Assembly: GCF_014595955.1 (NCBI RefSeq)
Contig: NZ_JABVCF010000015.1
Location: 1-64,000 of the forward strand
Direction of reading: 5' to 3'
DNA from: Pseudaminobacter soli (ex Zhang et al. 2022)
Lineage (GTDB): Bacteria > Pseudomonadota > Alphaproteobacteria > Rhizobiales > Rhizobiaceae
DNA length: 64,000 nt
A program made the position numbers and the translations under genes. Numbering within the stretch: the first letter of the stretch is position 1; every line of letters begins with the position of its first letter. Positions 62,309-64,000 of this stretch are shown piece after piece. Below the pieces are notes generated by a model. That model was not told where the DNA came from, ran no database searches, and saw only the letters and a list, made by a program, of their open reading frames with translations.

Positions 62309-64000
62309 GTGGCGTTCTTCGCCCGACGGCGTTCGGACGCGGGGAGCCAGGTTCCGCAGCTTGAAGGCTCCGCCTTCACCGCGGAGCCGGAACAATTGGC
62401 GGCGGCTGCTTCCAGTCAGCACGTCCGATCGGCCCGGGACGGGCTTCAACCGCGTCTTCGGGCCGTGATCGCAGCGGCCCATTTTCACGGCATAGAGCTC
62501 GATCCCCGCGACTATGCCGGTAACCGTGAGGCGGCGGCGCCGTCCGCCGCGGCGTTGTCCGCATGGCTCCAGGATGCGGGTCTGTGGGCAAAGGCGGTGC
62601 GGTTGCGCTGGCGAGATCTCATTGGTCTCCGCGAAACCGGTCCTGTCGTCCTGTTCCTAAGGGACGGCGGGGCCGCCCTGATGGTTGGGGCAGACCCGGC
62701 ACGAAATCTCGTCGGCGTCAAAAGTCCGGATTGGCCTGCAGGCGCGGAGGCCATCGCCGTCGATCAATTGCGCCTGGAGCAGGTCTGGTCGGGCGATGCT
62801 CTGCTGTTGCGGAGCAAACGTGCTCGATCGTCGGCCGAGGCGCCGTTCACGCTTGGCTGGCTGGCTTCTCTCGTCTTGCGGGAGCGGCGATTGCTCCGGG
62901 ACATAGGGGTAGCCTCGCTGACATTGAGCTTTCTGACGATCTTCCCGCCCTTGCTGGTCATGACGGTCGTGGACAGGGTGCTGACCCACCACAGCTATTC
63001 GACGCTTGTCCTTCTTGGGGCGCTCCTTGCCATAGCAACGGTGTTCGAGACATTCCTCGGCTATGCCCGGCGGCTGATCGTGTTGATCGTGGGCACGCGG
63101 CTTGATGCCAAGCTCAATCTCCACGTCTTCAACCGCTTGCTGCGACTGCCGCTCGACTATTTCGAGCGCCATCCGGCCGGCGAGACCATGCACAAGATCG
63201 CTCAGGTCTACAAAGTTCGGGAATTCCTTACAGGCAAGCTTCTGACCACGTTCCTGGATCTCATGACCCTGGTCGTGCTTCTGCCCTTCCTGTTCTTCCT
63301 CAACCCCTTCCTCGCCGGATTGGTGCTGGCCTGCTCGGCCTTGATCATGCTTGTCATCCTGGCCTTTCTGCGCCCGATGCGCAGCAGCTTTGCCGAGGTG
63401 ATCTTCGCTGAGACCGAGAAGGCTTCCGTGCTCGGCGAGACCGTGTTCGGTATCAAGACGATAAAGTCTCTGGCGCTTGAACCGCAGCGGAACGCTTTGT
63501 GGGACGATCGGGTCGCCGATGTCGGGACGTCGCGCCTGGCCTTCGGCAAGCTGGCAAATTGGCCCCAGACCCTCATCACCCCGCTCGAGCGGTTCATGTC
63601 TATCGGGCTTGTGCTGATTGGCGCTTACATGGCGCTCGAGGACAGCACGGGCTACGCGGTCGGCGCGCTGTTCGCCTTCATGATGCTCAGCATGCGGGTG
63701 GCGCAGCCCTTGGTGGCACTTGCGCGCCTCATCGAGGATTACGAGGGAGTGGCTCTCGCAATCGTCGAGGCCGCCTCGGTGCTCAACCGGCCGCCGGAGG
63801 CGGATGCGGTATCCGGAGGATTGCGACCCCGGTTCGCAGGTGCGGTCTCTTTCGAGGATGTAAGCTTCACCTATGCTGGCACCCGACTTCCCGCCCTCGA
63901 TCGCGTCGCCTTCGAAATACCGGCCGGCACGATGCTGGGCATCGTCGGGCGCAGCGGGTCTGGAAAGTCGACGCTGACCCGGCTCCTGCAGGGGATAAAC
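62309..64000 (+). CDS. Type I secretion ABC exporter (HlyB/PrtD-like), 3' end outside the window
   Basis: At least 564 residues, open to the right edge. A degenerate C39-like N-terminal domain (~45-150) is followed by a six-helix ABC transporter membrane domain (LTIFPPLLVMTVVDRVLTHH, LFFLNPFLAGLVLACSALIM), and then the nucleotide-binding domain begins. FEDVSFTYAGTRLPALDRVA is the A-loop region and Walker A is GIVGRSGSGKSTLTRLLQG, only ~15 residues before the edge. The C39 catalytic Cys is absent, as in HlyB-type exporters of unprocessed proteins. GTG start with AAGGAG 8 bp upstream. An HlyD-type adaptor should follow outside the window. Confidence 0.87.
   Translation, partial: MAFFARRRSDAGSQVPQLEGSAFTAEPEQLAAAASSQHVRSARDGLQPRLRAVIAAAHFHGIELDPRDYAGNREAAAPSAAALSAWLQDAGLWAKAVRLRWRDLIGLRETGPVVLFLRDGGAALMVGADPARNLVGVKSPDWPAGAEAIAVDQLRLEQVWSGDALLLRSKRARSSAEAPFTLGWLASLVLRERRLLRDIGVASLTLSFLTIFPPLLVMTVVDRVLTHHSYSTLVLLGALLAIATVFETFLGYARRLIVLIVGTRLDAKLNLHVFNRLLRLPLDYFERHPAGETMHKIAQVYKVREFLTGKLLTTFLDLMTLVVLLPFLFFLNPFLAGLVLACSALIMLVILAFLRPMRSSFAEVIFAETEKASVLGETVFGIKTIKSLALEPQRNALWDDRVADVGTSRLAFGKLANWPQTLITPLERFMSIGLVLIGAYMALEDSTGYAVGALFAFMMLSMRVAQPLVALARLIEDYEGVALAIVEAASVLNRPPEADAVSGGLRPRFAGAVSFEDVSFTYAGTRLPALDRVAFEIPAGTMLGIVGRSGSGKSTLTRLLQGIN

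Noticed and set aside
1-64000. CRISPR arrays, tRNA or rRNA genes, intact insertion sequences
   Set aside because: No regularly spaced direct repeats, tRNA cloverleaf or rRNA sequence were recognised by reading. The only transposase trace is the broken IS630 piece at 56975-57290.

Overview
The window looks like chromosomal DNA of a methylotrophic alphaproteobacterium of the Hyphomicrobiales, most likely a Mesorhizobium/Aminobacter-type Phyllobacteriaceae member. This rests on the high GC content, a complete serine-cycle gene block, a trimethylamine monooxygenase, many ABC importers and rhizobial-type phage remnants. It is an inference from gene content and not a taxonomic measurement.

Layout. 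1-885: debris of a prophage (methylase tail, small phage gene, terminase tail). 1019-6535 (-): a carbohydrate uptake operon (binding protein, two permeases, ROK kinase, GntR regulator, SIS protein). 6790-7385: a second, frameshifted phage methylase. 7546-29783: a large catabolic cluster with two CoA-transferase subunits, hydantoinase/oxoprolinase-type HyuA/HyuB, two Liv-type binding proteins, a three-gene molybdenum hydroxylase, a diaminopropionate ammonia-lyase-like PLP enzyme, an MDR oxidoreductase, a DUF1445 protein, LivHMGF, an acyl-CoA ligase and a TetR regulator. 30854-34493: purine permease, guanine deaminase and a LuxR-type protein with a degenerate receiver. 34905-45924: serine cycle, sga-mcl-mtkA-mtkB-hprA-gck on minus and ppc-glyA divergent on plus. 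46107-54501: metallo-beta-lactamase-fold protein, trimethylamine monooxygenase, LuxR regulator, small membrane protein plus NCS1 permease, Rieske oxygenase and its reductase. 54797-56967: NfeD/SPFH membrane pair. 57302-60485 (-): corrinoid-type ABC importer behind a cobalamin riboswitch. 61180-64000: TIGR03118 protein and the start of a type I secretion ABC exporter cut by the window edge.

How it fits together. The 7.5-29.8 kb cluster is the most novel part. Six near-identical palindromes (core AAGTAA-N4-TTACTT) sit in front of every transcription unit in it, including the TetR gene, so it reads as one locally controlled regulon. The enzymes suggest uptake of a polar N-containing, probably cyclic (lactam, imide or N-heterocycle) compound, hydroxylation by the Mo enzyme, ATP-dependent ring opening by HyuAB, deamination by the PLP enzyme and CoA-linked breakdown. 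The substrate cannot be named from sequence.

A second shared palindrome, RGTGCC-N4-GGCAYY, precedes the trimethylamine monooxygenase, the small protein/NCS1 pair and the Rieske gene, and also lies between mtkB and hprA. It may link methylated-amine oxidation to the serine cycle. The LuxR regulator at 48958 is the obvious candidate to read it. The sga leader can fold so that its own ribosome-binding site is masked, and the PEP carboxylase lacks the C-terminal Asn used for feedback inhibition in E. coli.
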